A DNA stretch of 45,595 nt from a virus: positions 1-45,595 of IMG/VR virus record IMGVR_UViG_3300042292_000567; one strand, 5' to 3'. The number at the start of each line of letters is the position of its first letter. Positions within the stretch are counted from its first letter, which is position 1. Below are positions 29,510 through 38,899 of the stretch, piece by piece. Below the pieces are notes generated by a model. It ran no database searches and was not told where the DNA came from. It saw only the letters and a program-made list of their open reading frames with translations. Both the position numbers and the translations under genes were made by a program.

Positions 29510-32500
29510 TCATGATAGTCCGTAAGTGTTTATATATCCGCATGCAACATACTTCCAATTGATACCACCTGCAGCTGTCTGTACTGGACTTGATTTATTA
29601 ACTGATGTATTGTCACCCAATTGACCGTAGTTATTATACCCCCACGTCCATAGAGTACCATCCGATTTAATGCCAGCTGTTTGAAAATTAAAACAGCTTA
29701 CCTGCTTCCAATTTGTACCACCGGATATTGTTTGTACTGGACTTGATTTACGAACTGATGTATTGTCCCCTAGAGATCCTAAACTTCCGTCTCCCCACGC
29801 CCATACAGTGCCATCTGTTTTAATAGCTGCCGTGTGTTGGTACCCCGTAGCAACTTGTCTCCAATTTGTACCACCAGATACGGTTTGAACAGGACTCGGT
29901 TTCCTAACTATTGTACCATCTCCTAACTGCCCTGTGGTGTTATTCCCAATCATCCACAGTGTCCCATCAGTTTTAATTGCAGCGGTGTGTGAATATCCAC
30001 AACTTACTTGTTTCCAATTTGTACCACCGGTAATTGTTTGAGCAGGACTTGATGTATCGTTGAATGTGTTATTCCCTAGCGCACCGTGTGGGTTATAACC
30101 CCACGTCCAAAGCGTCCCATCAGTTTTTATTGCTGCTGTATGATATTGTCCACCGGATACCTGTTTCCAATTAGTGCCACCAGCTACAGTTTGAACAGGA
30201 CTTGATTTTTTTGTGATTGTATTATCACCTAATTGACCTTTGTGATTGTACCCGCACGACCAAAGGGTACCATTTGTCTTAATAGCAGACATATGATACA
30301 GACCGCACGACACCTGCTTCCAATTAGTTCCACCTGCTACGGTTTGAACCGGGCTTGAAACTCTAGTGGTGTTGTTGGTACCTAACCCTCCTTGAGCATT
30401 ATAGCCCCACGTCCACAACGTACCGTCGGATTTAACAGCAGCTGTAAACTGGCTACCTCCAGATACCTGTTTCCAATTCGTACCACCAGCTATCGTTTGT
30501 ACTGGGCTCAATTGGCTGGTTCTTGTATTGTCCCCAAGCTGACCTTGTCCATTATACCCCCACCCCCATAACGTAGCTGAAAAACCACTTGTTGTTAAAC
30601 TCAACGTTTTGGTAACTCCGGTAGTTGTTGATGCTGTTAATGAATCAGTTCCATCTAAATCCATACTAACAGTAACGTTACTAGACGTAACTCCGGTAAT
30701 AGTTGATGATCCTGTACCACCACCAGCAGACCAATTTAACAATGTGCAATCTGTGCTTGTTGTACCATTATTATACGTCATCGTCGCGGTATATGTATAC
30801 GATGATAGCATCGTGGTAGATGTTGTTCCAGCTATCGCTACATTTGTAACGTATGGTGTTGAAGATTCTTGAATTGCTGTGGTATTATACATACCAGCTG
30901 CAACCATTTTCCAGTTGGTACCACCTATGATAGTTTGAACTGGCGATGATTTACGTGTAGTTGTATTATCACCCAATTGACCATTTGTATTGTACCCCCA
31001 CAACCACATCGTACCATCTGTTTTAATTGCTGCGGTGTGGTATAAACCAGCCGCAACCCACCTCCAACTGGTACCACCTGTGATAGTTTGCACTGGGCTC
31101 GATTTATTAGCTGTTGTATTATCTCCCAACTGTCCATACCCACAGTACCCCCAACCCCACAAGGTACCGTCAGTTTTAACTGCTACGGTGTGCTCGCCAC
31201 CACACGACACGTGCTTCCAGTTAGTACCACCTGCTATAGTTTGAACAGGACTAGATTTTGTTGTGATTGTATTATCACCTAATGGTCCTCCATTATTACG
31301 CCCCCAACCCCAGAGTGTACCATCAGATTTTATTGCTGCAGTGTGCCACCGTCCACACGCAACCTGTTTCCAATTGGTACCACCAGCGACGGTTTGGACC
31401 GGACTTGATTTTTTTGTGATTGTATTATCACCTAATTGCCCCAGATTATTATACCCACACATCCACAACGTACCATCCGATTTTATAGCTGCGGTGTAGG
31501 CTGAGCCGCAAGACACCTGTTTCCAATTGGTACCACCAGCAACGGTTTGAACTGGACTCGATTTATGGGTAGTAGTGTTATCACCAAGTTGCCCGTACTC
31601 ATTTTCGCCCCAAGTCCACAACGTTCCATCGGTTTTTATCGCTGCTGAAGATCTTTGACCGCACGCTACTAGTTTCCAATTTGTACCACCCACAATGGTT
31701 TGAACAGGACTTGATTTAGATACTGTAGTGTTGTCACCTAATTGTCCAAACTGATTATACCCCCAACACCATAAGGTACCATCTGTTTTAATTGCTGCAT
31801 TGAGCTCTAGTCCACACACCACCTGCTTCCAATTTGTTCCACCGGCAATTGTTTGTACAGGACTTGATTTAGATACTGTTGTACTATCACCTAACTGACC
31901 ATTCGCATTATTACCCCACGTCCACAGTGTACCATAAAATGAACCGCTACTCAAACTCAACGTTGTATTATAAGACGAACTATAATCACTCGCTGTAATA
32001 ATATCTGTACCATCACCGTCGATACTCACTGTAACACCGTTTGCTGCGACATTTGTAACAGTTGAAGATCCGGTTGAGCTGGATGACCCGGTTGACCATG
32101 ACAATTTTGTACAATCTGTACTAGACGGTCCGGCTAGATAATTAATTAATGCTGTATAAACGTATGAATTACCAGTAGTTACTGCAGATGAGCCTGATAT
32201 CGTAACAGATGTAATTGGATTTCTTGCGTCACCGAGAGCGTCGTTATCAGCGATAGCTATTGTGGTAAACCGGTTAGCATGTACCTGCTTCCAGTTTGTA
32301 CCACCAGCTATAGTTTGAACTGGGCTAGATTTATGAGCGGTTGTTAAATCACCTATTTGACCTGAACTATTATATCCACATAACCACATTGAACCATCAG
32401 ATTTAATAGCAGCTGTAATATTATATCCGCAGTTAACATATCTCCAATTAGTGCCGCCAGCTACTGTTTGTATTGGACTTGATCTAGAAATAGTTGTATT

Positions 32501-33412
32501 ATCTCCCAATTGGCCATAGTCATTTAATCCCCACATCCACAACGTACCGTCAGTTTTAATACCAGATGAGTGGTTAACACCGGCCTTCACTAATTTCCAA
32601 GTAGTATCAACATCTACCTGAGTTAATGTGTTAGTTGATGTTGATGAATTACGTCCTAATTGGCCATAACCACCATACCCACCTGACCATAGGGTACCAT
32701 CATTTTTAATAGCTAATAAATGCACATTACCCGCTGAGGTTTGTTTCCAAGTAGTTCCACCACCCAATACTTGGACGGGGCTTGAAACGGGTGTGCTGTT
32801 ACCGGTACATAACTGACCATTACCATTATGCCCCCACACCCACAGTGTACCATCGGTTTTAACCGCAGCTAAAAAATTCACACCGCACGATAGTTGCTTC
32901 CAATTAGTACCACCTGCAAACGTTTGGACAGGACTTGACTTTGAAGTGGTTGAATTATCACCCAATTGACCATACGTATTGCCCCCCCACGCCCAAAGGG
33001 TACCATCTGTTTTTATTGCTGCAGTGAGTTGATCCCCACAAGCAACCTGCTTCCAATTAGTACCACCTGCTATAGATTGTACTGGACTTGATTTGTCGGT
33101 TCTTGTATTATCACCTAATTGACCAGCACTATTGTATCCCCACATCCAAAGTGTACCGTCAGTTTTGATACCAGCGCAGGTCCACATCGAACTGACGGTA
33201 ACCTGGTTCCAGTTTGTACCACCTGCGATAGTTTGTACAGGCGATGATTTTTTAACTGTGGTATTATCACCTAATTGACCAGCACTATTACCACCCCAAC
33301 ACCACAACGACGGCGTAGTAACAACATTACTTAAAGATGGGTAAATATCTAGTAAGTATGATTTAGGTACTAAACCACTAGCAATATCTACACTATTTGA
33401 TTGATAGGCCAT
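29510..33412 (-). CDS. Giant RCC1 fibre: three propellers joined by two Ig-like domains
   Basis: 1300 residues: leader (~1-36), propeller 1 of seven RCC1 repeats, an Ig-like domain near 390-490 (VTISGSSAVTTGNSYVYTALI, then VTNVAANGVTVSI, DGTDIITASDY), propeller 2 (seven repeats), a second Ig-like domain near 847-943 with the same order (VAIAGTTSTTMLSSYTYTATM, ITGVTSSNVTVSMDLDGTD), and propeller 3 (seven repeats) to the end. That is 21 repeats. The Ig-like pair resembles BIG2-type modules. It starts 25 nt inside the DUF4376 gene. Intragenic duplication of a propeller-Ig unit explains the layout. Probably a long side fibre; no enzyme residues are visible. Confidence 0.8.
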   Translation of the reverse strand: MAYQSNSVDIASGLVPKSYLLDIYPSLSNVVTTPSLWCWGGNSAGQLGDNTTVKKSSPVQTIAGGTNWNQVTVSSMWTCAGIKTDGTLWMWGYNSAGQLGDNTRTDKSSPVQSIAGGTNWKQVACGDQLTAAIKTDGTLWAWGGNTYGQLGDNSTTSKSSPVQTFAGGTNWKQLSCGVNFLAAVKTDGTLWVWGHNGNGQLCTGNSTPVSSPVQVLGGGTTWKQTSAGNVHLLAIKNDGTLWSGGYGGYGQLGRNSSTSTNTLTQVDVDTTWKLVKAGVNHSSGIKTDGTLWMWGLNDYGQLGDNTTISRSSPIQTVAGGTNWRYVNCGYNITAAIKSDGSMWLCGYNSSGQIGDLTTAHKSSPVQTIAGGTNWKQVHANRFTTIAIADNDALGDARNPITSVTISGSSAVTTGNSYVYTALINYLAGPSSTDCTKLSWSTGSSSSTGSSTVTNVAANGVTVSIDGDGTDIITASDYSSSYNTTLSLSSGSFYGTLWTWGNNANGQLGDSTTVSKSSPVQTIAGGTNWKQVVCGLELNAAIKTDGTLWCWGYNQFGQLGDNTTVSKSSPVQTIVGGTNWKLVACGQRSSAAIKTDGTLWTWGENEYGQLGDNTTTHKSSPVQTVAGGTNWKQVSCGSAYTAAIKSDGTLWMCGYNNLGQLGDNTITKKSSPVQTVAGGTNWKQVACGRWHTAAIKSDGTLWGWGRNNGGPLGDNTITTKSSPVQTIAGGTNWKHVSCGGEHTVAVKTDGTLWGWGYCGYGQLGDNTTANKSSPVQTITGGTSWRWVAAGLYHTAAIKTDGTMWLWGYNTNGQLGDNTTTRKSSPVQTIIGGTNWKMVAAGMYNTTAIQESSTPYVTNVAIAGTTSTTMLSSYTYTATMTYNNGTTSTDCTLLNWSAGGGTGSSTITGVTSSNVTVSMDLDGTDSLTASTTTGVTKTLSLTTSGFSATLWGWGYNGQGQLGDNTRTSQLSPVQTIAGGTNWKQVSGGSQFTAAVKSDGTLWTWGYNAQGGLGTNNTTRVSSPVQTVAGGTNWKQVSCGLYHMSAIKTNGTLWSCGYNHKGQLGDNTITKKSSPVQTVAGGTNWKQVSGGQYHTAAIKTDGTLWTWGYNPHGALGNNTFNDTSSPAQTITGGTNWKQVSCGYSHTAAIKTDGTLWMIGNNTTGQLGDGTIVRKPSPVQTVSGGTNWRQVATGYQHTAAIKTDGTVWAWGDGSLGSLGDNTSVRKSSPVQTISGGTNWKQVSCFNFQTAGIKSDGTLWTWGYNNYGQLGDNTSVNKSSPVQTAAGGINWKYVACGYINTYGLS

Positions 33413-34035
33413 TCCAGCTCAACCTCATTTAATAGTTCTGGTGTTAGACAAGCATCAATTTCAATACTCTTATTCATTTCCCAATCAAAACAGCTTTGAA
33501 CATGATTACGAATACTATTAACGATACTAGTCAATTCTTCTATCGATAATGTTAGCCAAATAACGCCAATATCAGAATTTAATTTCCATGCTGTACTATC
33601 AGCATTGACATTTAACGCTTGCAAATATATATCTCGTGATCCACGATTTGTATCTAAAATAATATTATGATCTTGGATTGTTATATTAGTACCACTAATT
33701 TCTTTGTTATATCTATTATTAGCGACAATAACTTTTAATTCATTTTTTATAATATCAATATTCTTAAATAACGGTTCATGGTACTGCTCAGCATACTCAT
33801 CTGTAAAATTATAAAACGGTCCATGTAGGTACTCAATTTTAGGATTATAAGGTACTTGAGTTTGTACAACAGGGTACGCAAAAATACCATGACCAATATC
33901 TGTTTTTTGTGTTGGTGGGTCTAATGGTAATTTTATGATCATTTCATAATCATCTTCGATGTATGATTCAAATAACCGTGTATGCCAAATATTAGGTCCC
34001 GCAAAAACAAAATCACCTTTTGCTAAAACGTACAT
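33388..34035 (-). CDS. DUF4376-type protein, fibre assembly accessory, paralogue 2
   Basis: 215 residues, paralogous to the protein at 21694-22344. Shared blocks: YNPKIEYLHGPFYNF in the N-terminal half, then the DUF4376 segment LKVIVANNRYNKEISG, ILDTNRGSRDIYLQAL, IGVIWLTLSIEELTSIVNSI, and a CFDWEMNKSIEID end. The stretch of ~25 residues after YNF is changed relative to its paralogue. It is preceded 1 nt earlier by an RCC1 gene and overlaps the 1300-residue RCC1 gene by 25 nt, the same slot as its paralogue. A role in fibre assembly is inferred from context and from DUF4376 being tail-linked in other phages. Confidence 0.75.
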   Translation of the reverse strand: MYVLAKGDFVFAGPNIWHTRLFESYIEDDYEMIIKLPLDPPTQKTDIGHGIFAYPVVQTQVPYNPKIEYLHGPFYNFTDEYAEQYHEPLFKNIDIIKNELKVIVANNRYNKEISGTNITIQDHNIILDTNRGSRDIYLQALNVNADSTAWKLNSDIGVIWLTLSIEELTSIVNSIRNHVQSCFDWEMNKSIEIDACLTPELLNEVELEWPINQIV

Positions 34036-34036
34036 G

Positions 34037-35227
34037 TTATGTTCCTGTTGTATTAATGTTGTTTATTGATATTGCCATTGTGTGGTTAGTACCAGCTGAT
34101 GCTTGCTTCCAATTGGTACCACCTGTGTATGTTTGCCTAGGGTAAGATCCACCAGTAACTGTATTATCCCCGAGCTGACCATAGTTATTGCTACCCCAAC
34201 CCCATAGTGTACCATCTGTTTTAATAGCTATTGTATGTGTGCTACCACTTACTACTTGCGACCAATTTGTTCCACCAGTAACTGTTTGTACAGGTGATGA
34301 CTTTTGAGCAGTTGTATTGTCACCCAATTGACCGCTACCGTTACTACCCCACAACCACAACGTACCGTCTAATTTAACCGCAGCCGTAAATGAGTACCCG
34401 CAGGCCGCTTGCTTCCAAATAGTTCCACCTGCAACCGTTTGTACGGGAGATGATTTATTCGTGATTGTATTGTCACCGAGTTGACCGGATGTATTGAGAC
34501 CCCAACACCATAATGTACCGTCTGTTTTTACGGCAGCTGTATGTTGGTACCCACAAGCTACATGCTTCCAATAAGTACCACTAGATGTAGTTTGAACTGG
34601 GCTAATTTGATTTGACGTATTGTTGTTACCTAGTTGACCAACAAAACCTTGTCCCCACAACCATAACGTCCCATCTGATTTAATTGCAGCTGTGTGATTT
34701 GCACCGAGTGCAGCACGAACCCAATTAGTACCACTCGCTACTGTCTGTACAGGACTTGAACGTGAACTGTAACTGTTATCACCTAATTGTCCACTGCCAT
34801 TATACCCCCACGTCCATAATGTACCATCTGTTTTAATTGCTGCAACCGAGCTAGATATTGGACCCATAGCTACATACTTCCAATTTGTGCCGCCAGTTAT
34901 AGTTTGCACCGGTGATGATTTTGTTGTCGCTGAACCATCCCCTAATCGACCATGATCACCATTACCCCAACACCATAGTGTACCATCTGTCTTTACGGCA
35001 TACGAGGTTTGACCAGTGCACCCAACAATTCTCCAGTTGTTACCACCGGTTATTGTCTGTATTGGGGTTGAATAGTTGACGGTGTTGTTAGTTCCTAGCT
35101 TACCAAATTGATTATTATACCCCCAACCCCATAACCTATCACCAAACCATTTATTAACAATCCAATAATCAGTTGCATAAATTGATTCTAATGGAGAATC
35201 CGCACCGTTGTTTATAGTAAAAGCCAT
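34037..35227 (-). CDS. RCC1-repeat seven-bladed propeller fibre protein, 396 residues
   Basis: Seven RCC1-type repeats from about residue 35 (RLWGWGYNNQFGKLGTNN) with three divergent copies of the GGTNW motif (ASGTNW, SSGTYW, GGTIW). The leader (FTINNGADSPLESIYATDYWIVNKWFG) is of the same length as in the 22345 gene. It is the second gene of the second RCC1 cassette, 1 nt after the S74 fibre gene (GAGGG as ribosome-binding site) and 1 nt before the DUF4376 gene. It is the positional counterpart of the 22345-23502 gene. Fibre role inferred from this synteny. Confidence 0.8.
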   Translation of the reverse strand: MAFTINNGADSPLESIYATDYWIVNKWFGDRLWGWGYNNQFGKLGTNNTVNYSTPIQTITGGNNWRIVGCTGQTSYAVKTDGTLWCWGNGDHGRLGDGSATTKSSPVQTITGGTNWKYVAMGPISSSVAAIKTDGTLWTWGYNGSGQLGDNSYSSRSSPVQTVASGTNWVRAALGANHTAAIKSDGTLWLWGQGFVGQLGNNNTSNQISPVQTTSSGTYWKHVACGYQHTAAVKTDGTLWCWGLNTSGQLGDNTITNKSSPVQTVAGGTIWKQAACGYSFTAAVKLDGTLWLWGSNGSGQLGDNTTAQKSSPVQTVTGGTNWSQVVSGSTHTIAIKTDGTLWGWGSNNYGQLGDNTVTGGSYPRQTYTGGTNWKQASAGTNHTMAISINNINTTGT

Positions 35228-35228
35228 A

Positions 35229-36032
35229 TCAACCCTCGACTGCTTTCAATCGTTGCTCTAACTCGTTAATCGACGATATCAAATACGCAATTATACCAGA
35301 ATAGTTAACGGTTTTTGTACCTTCTGATTCTGATACTAAAAAAGGTAATACTTTTTCTAATTCTTGCGCTATAACACCAGATGAATGTTGACCTGAATCT
35401 TTAAAATCAAACTCAACACCTTGCAACTTTTTAACGACGCTCAAACCACTGTTAACTAATGTAATATTAGTTTTTTGATTTTCATCTGAAACAGTATTAA
35501 AGTTAGTAGCAGTTAAAGTACCGTTTGATGGGTTAAAATACAGTTTAGTACTAGACGTATAAACAGTAGATGCTGAACCAGATGTAGCCCTTGCCATCGT
35601 TAAGTAGCTAGTATTAGTAGTAGATGTATCATCAGATAATGTTACACCACCTGCAATAGCGCCCCAACTTGCAGTAGTGCCATTAGTGGTCAAATACAAT
35701 CCACTATTACTGGTTTGAGTAGGTAAAGCACTAACCGCTGCCCAACTTGCAGTAGTGCCATTAGTGGTTAAATACAATCCACTATTACCAGTTTGCAACG
35801 GTAAAGATATAGGTGCTGGACCTGAGGTCCAGCTATACCCATTACTAATTAGAATATTACCTGATGATCCAGCACTAGGTAACGGAGAAATATCAACCCA
35901 ACTAACCACACCATTTACTAACGTTTGCTTATATAATTTTCCAGTAGTAGAATTAAGCCATTCATCTCCTAGTACTGCACCTTTCGGTGCAGCATCAGAA
36001 ACATACTGTTGAGTAAATAAATTAGATGGCAT
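35229..36032 (-). CDS. Fibre protein with S74 self-cleaving chaperone domain, paralogue 2
   Basis: 267 residues, paralogous to the 23502-24296 product. The N-terminus differs (NLFTQQYVSDAAPKGAVLGDEWLNSTTGKLYK, a linker typical of fibre bases), then come the shared LPxQTxNSGLYLTTNGTTASWAA repeats. The S74 domain starts at VSDENQKTNITLVNSGL with Ser182 and Lys187 as the likely pair, continues with GVEFDFKDSGQHSSGVIAQELEKVLPFLV and ends in a short coiled coil. The order of the following genes (RCC1, DUF4376, RCC1) matches the first cassette. It comes 9 nt after the 950-residue structural gene, so no separate promoter is seen here, unlike at its paralogue. Confidence 0.85.
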   Translation of the reverse strand: MPSNLFTQQYVSDAAPKGAVLGDEWLNSTTGKLYKQTLVNGVVSWVDISPLPSAGSSGNILISNGYSWTSGPAPISLPLQTGNSGLYLTTNGTTASWAAVSALPTQTSNSGLYLTTNGTTASWGAIAGGVTLSDDTSTTNTSYLTMARATSGSASTVYTSSTKLYFNPSNGTLTATNFNTVSDENQKTNITLVNSGLSVVKKLQGVEFDFKDSGQHSSGVIAQELEKVLPFLVSESEGTKTVNYSGIIAYLISSINELEQRLKAVEG

Positions 36033-36041
36033 ACAAGCTCC

Positions 36042-38894
36042 TTACGCTTGAGCTTCAGTCCAAGAAATACGAGCATTAATAACACCACTATTTGTCAACG
36101 GTGTTGCAACGAGTGTAATAACATCGGGACCATCTGGATACACATTCGCAGGTGTCGATGGAGCTGTTAATGTAGTTCCGCCTCCTAATATACTGTTACC
36201 GATATCGCGTACTAAGCTCAAGTCTTGAGTTGTCGCACCATTTACCGTTGTGAAAAACCCAAATATACTTTCACCTCCAGCTATTGTAGTGGTGTTTACA
36301 TGCAGTGCAATTTGTGCTAAACTTGAACCACCTACAGGTCCAAATGTACCAGCTGATAATCTACCATTTAAAACTAACTCAATTCTAAATGAACTAGCAC
36401 TCGACGTATAGCAGCCCATACCACGCAACATTAATTGCATACGGTTAATAATTTCACGTACACCCAACAACCCTGCGTTACCATTATCAACAGATGGCCC
36501 TAAGCGAATTGACATCAACGGGTATCTTACACCAGCAGTGGTTGCTGTATATGAAGTTGTCATACCGTAGTTGAATACGAATGATTTATCATCATCAAAC
36601 CTACCATCCATGATAACAGATGAACCCCAATGACTAATAACACTTGCGCATTGTGGACTGTACAATTCAACTTGAATAGGAGCTGTTGCGCTATATGTAA
36701 ACGTAGTAGCTGTTCCAGTACCACCTGTAACATTTCTTGTTAGGCCAGTTAAAGTTGTTGCTGTTTTACCAGTATAGCTGACGTATTCAATTGCTGCACC
36801 TGTATTACCAGCTGCAGCTACAATTACTGTACCAGCGTTAGGGAATAAAGATGTATCAGCTACAGATAACGAAGTTGTAAAACCTGACGCTAACGTAGAA
36901 GTTAAAAACGTCCATGGTGGAATAGTATTAGTTTCGTATCGTGCTGGTAAGTTACCAGACCGCATATAAGCTTCAGTATTAACGTTATTGTTTGGTATTC
37001 TATGGCAATAAATTACATCACCACGGTTATTCTTAAAACCAAATCTAATAGCACCTGCACCGTACCATGTATAGTCCGCATAGAACATTTGCATTTTACT
37101 TAAATTTAAATTAAATAAGCTAGAACCTGTACCGTCACACTTATCGATATTCCATGAACTTTGTGGGTATCGAGTATTAATAGTTTTACTAATGATACAA
37201 GCTGTGGTTGTTACACCTCGATATTCAGGGTAGATAAACATCTGTGTATCACTCGTAATTGTTTGAACAATATAACTTTGTCCACGTATTACAATAAAAT
37301 CACCTGGCTTTAATTGTGAACTGAATTTTGTATTTGTTCCAACAACACTGTTTGAACCGTTAGTTACTGCACTACCACCTGATATTTGGGTAGTACTACT
37401 TCTTTTAACAACGTAAATATTTTGACCATCGTATTCAAAATAAAACCCGTTTTGCGAATCAAACATACCAATTCTATTAGTAGCGCCATACCAACTCGCA
37501 GGTGCTACACTTAATGGAAACCCACTAGCGGGTGTAGCTGATGGCGCAGATAACGCTGTATATGTTAATGTTGTTGGGTTTGTAGATGTAGCTACTAAAA
37601 ATGTACCATTATATGCTGTTTCAACTGCACCTGATACAGTAATATAAGCACCAGGTAACAAACCATGTGGGAATTTAGTAGTAATCGTAACTGTTGTACC
37701 ACTTGATGTGATATTATCAACATTTAACGATGGTTTTAAAATTGAACCGGTACTAAACTGAATACCTTTACCGGATTGATATCTAAAATATCTACGAGTT
37801 TGACGAATAACTTGATAGCCTTGATACGGTGAATTATTTGTAAATTGTACACCACCGTCGAACGCTCTATGTTCAACATATCCTAATGTTCTTGGATACA
37901 ATGTACCGTTAGCTAATGCTGTAATTGTACCTGTTGCAGTACACGCAAACGTGAACGTATTTGAGGTTGGTGTCGTTGCAACAACCCAGCTACTATTTAA
38001 TGTACCAGTCATACCTGTAGCGCCGATAACGTAAATAGCGTTACCTGGCTGTAACCCGTGTGTGTTTGTAGTTGTAACAGTCGCTACGGTACCTGATAAC
38101 GATATAGCTGCGCCAGCAGTAGCAGATACCGGTATTGCAGCACCAGTGTAGAAGTACCCAATATACAAATATGTTTTCGTTGCATCGAATAATGCTGCAG
38201 CAGGGGTATTGGTAACAGTGAATGTAATATTCGTATTAGCGCTTACCGATTCAACGACCCACCAACCATCAGCGTTACCTACATCTAATGTTCCTTGAAT
38301 AAAGATAGGTGTACCAACTGTAATACCTGTTGTATTAGTCATCGCAACTGTTACGACTTTTGCAGCTGCTGTAACGTTAGTGATTTGATACGTACTTGTA
38401 TTAGACCCACTAAAAACAACAGTAGCAGCTGTATTAGTGATTGGCTGAGCGTAATCGACGAATGCGCTAGGACGGTTATTCAATAATGAAATGCTTTCCC
38501 ATTTTGTTGGTTGAACACCATATTCAAAATCTGTATCAATTAACGACTGAGGTGTACTAACCCGTAACTTATCAACAGGGTCACGCATTACTTCTGCTGG
38601 GATAATTTCATGATAAGTTTCTTCTACTAAAATAGCTAACTTATCAGTGCTGGCCATAGCAGAAGAGTTATAAGCTAAGATAATAGTAGTAGTTTCTTGA
38701 CCAGTAACTGAATCAACAGCGTTTGTATATGATGTTGAATTTAACGATGGATCTGAGAAATTATAAATTACTGTACCAGTAGAGGTATTAGTAATTAACA
38801 GCAATTGTTCTTTTCTGATATTTTTACCAGTTACCACAATAGTTCTTGTTGTCGGGGTAAAGGCGTAACTTTCTAGTATGACATGTTTTGCCAT
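36042..38894 (-). CDS. Large structural protein conserved in T4-like phages, function unknown
   Basis: 950 residues. A region I recall from T4-like cyanophage and related structural proteins lies near 560-650: YPQSSWNIDKCDGTGSSLFNLN, KMQMFYADYTWYGAGAIRFGFK, GDVIYCHRIPNNN, TEAYMRSGNLPARYE. Inserts rich in Thr/Ser with HGLxPGxxIxVxGA phrases occur three times (near 300, 410 and, in weaker form, 200), a repeat used in phage fibre proteins to extend them. The N-terminus (AKHVILESYAFTPTTRTIVVTG) is beta-rich. No catalytic signature is visible. It follows the 398-residue fibre gene by 5 nt and precedes the S74 gene by 9 nt, within the longest late unit of the window. A fibre or baseplate role is likely. 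Confidence 0.7.
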   Translation of the reverse strand: MAKHVILESYAFTPTTRTIVVTGKNIRKEQLLLITNTSTGTVIYNFSDPSLNSTSYTNAVDSVTGQETTTIILAYNSSAMASTDKLAILVEETYHEIIPAEVMRDPVDKLRVSTPQSLIDTDFEYGVQPTKWESISLLNNRPSAFVDYAQPITNTAATVVFSGSNTSTYQITNVTAAAKVVTVAMTNTTGITVGTPIFIQGTLDVGNADGWWVVESVSANTNITFTVTNTPAAALFDATKTYLYIGYFYTGAAIPVSATAGAAISLSGTVATVTTTNTHGLQPGNAIYVIGATGMTGTLNSSWVVATTPTSNTFTFACTATGTITALANGTLYPRTLGYVEHRAFDGGVQFTNNSPYQGYQVIRQTRRYFRYQSGKGIQFSTGSILKPSLNVDNITSSGTTVTITTKFPHGLLPGAYITVSGAVETAYNGTFLVATSTNPTTLTYTALSAPSATPASGFPLSVAPASWYGATNRIGMFDSQNGFYFEYDGQNIYVVKRSSTTQISGGSAVTNGSNSVVGTNTKFSSQLKPGDFIVIRGQSYIVQTITSDTQMFIYPEYRGVTTTACIISKTINTRYPQSSWNIDKCDGTGSSLFNLNLSKMQMFYADYTWYGAGAIRFGFKNNRGDVIYCHRIPNNNVNTEAYMRSGNLPARYETNTIPPWTFLTSTLASGFTTSLSVADTSLFPNAGTVIVAAAGNTGAAIEYVSYTGKTATTLTGLTRNVTGGTGTATTFTYSATAPIQVELYSPQCASVISHWGSSVIMDGRFDDDKSFVFNYGMTTSYTATTAGVRYPLMSIRLGPSVDNGNAGLLGVREIINRMQLMLRGMGCYTSSASSFRIELVLNGRLSAGTFGPVGGSSLAQIALHVNTTTIAGGESIFGFFTTVNGATTQDLSLVRDIGNSILGGGTTLTAPSTPANVYPDGPDVITLVATPLTNSGVINARISWTEAQA

Positions 38895-38899
38895 TTGAA

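Noticed and set aside
29510-33412. CRISPR-like regular repeats in the RCC1 genes
   Set aside because: The ~150-nt periodicity is in frame and reflects ~50-residue protein repeats; no short identical repeats with unrelated spacers are present.
18839-36032. Diversity-generating retroelement acting on the fibre genes
   Set aside because: No reverse transcriptase gene and no adenine-rich template/variable repeat pair were seen. Variation in RCC1 and LamG repeats spreads over whole repeats and is better explained by recombination.
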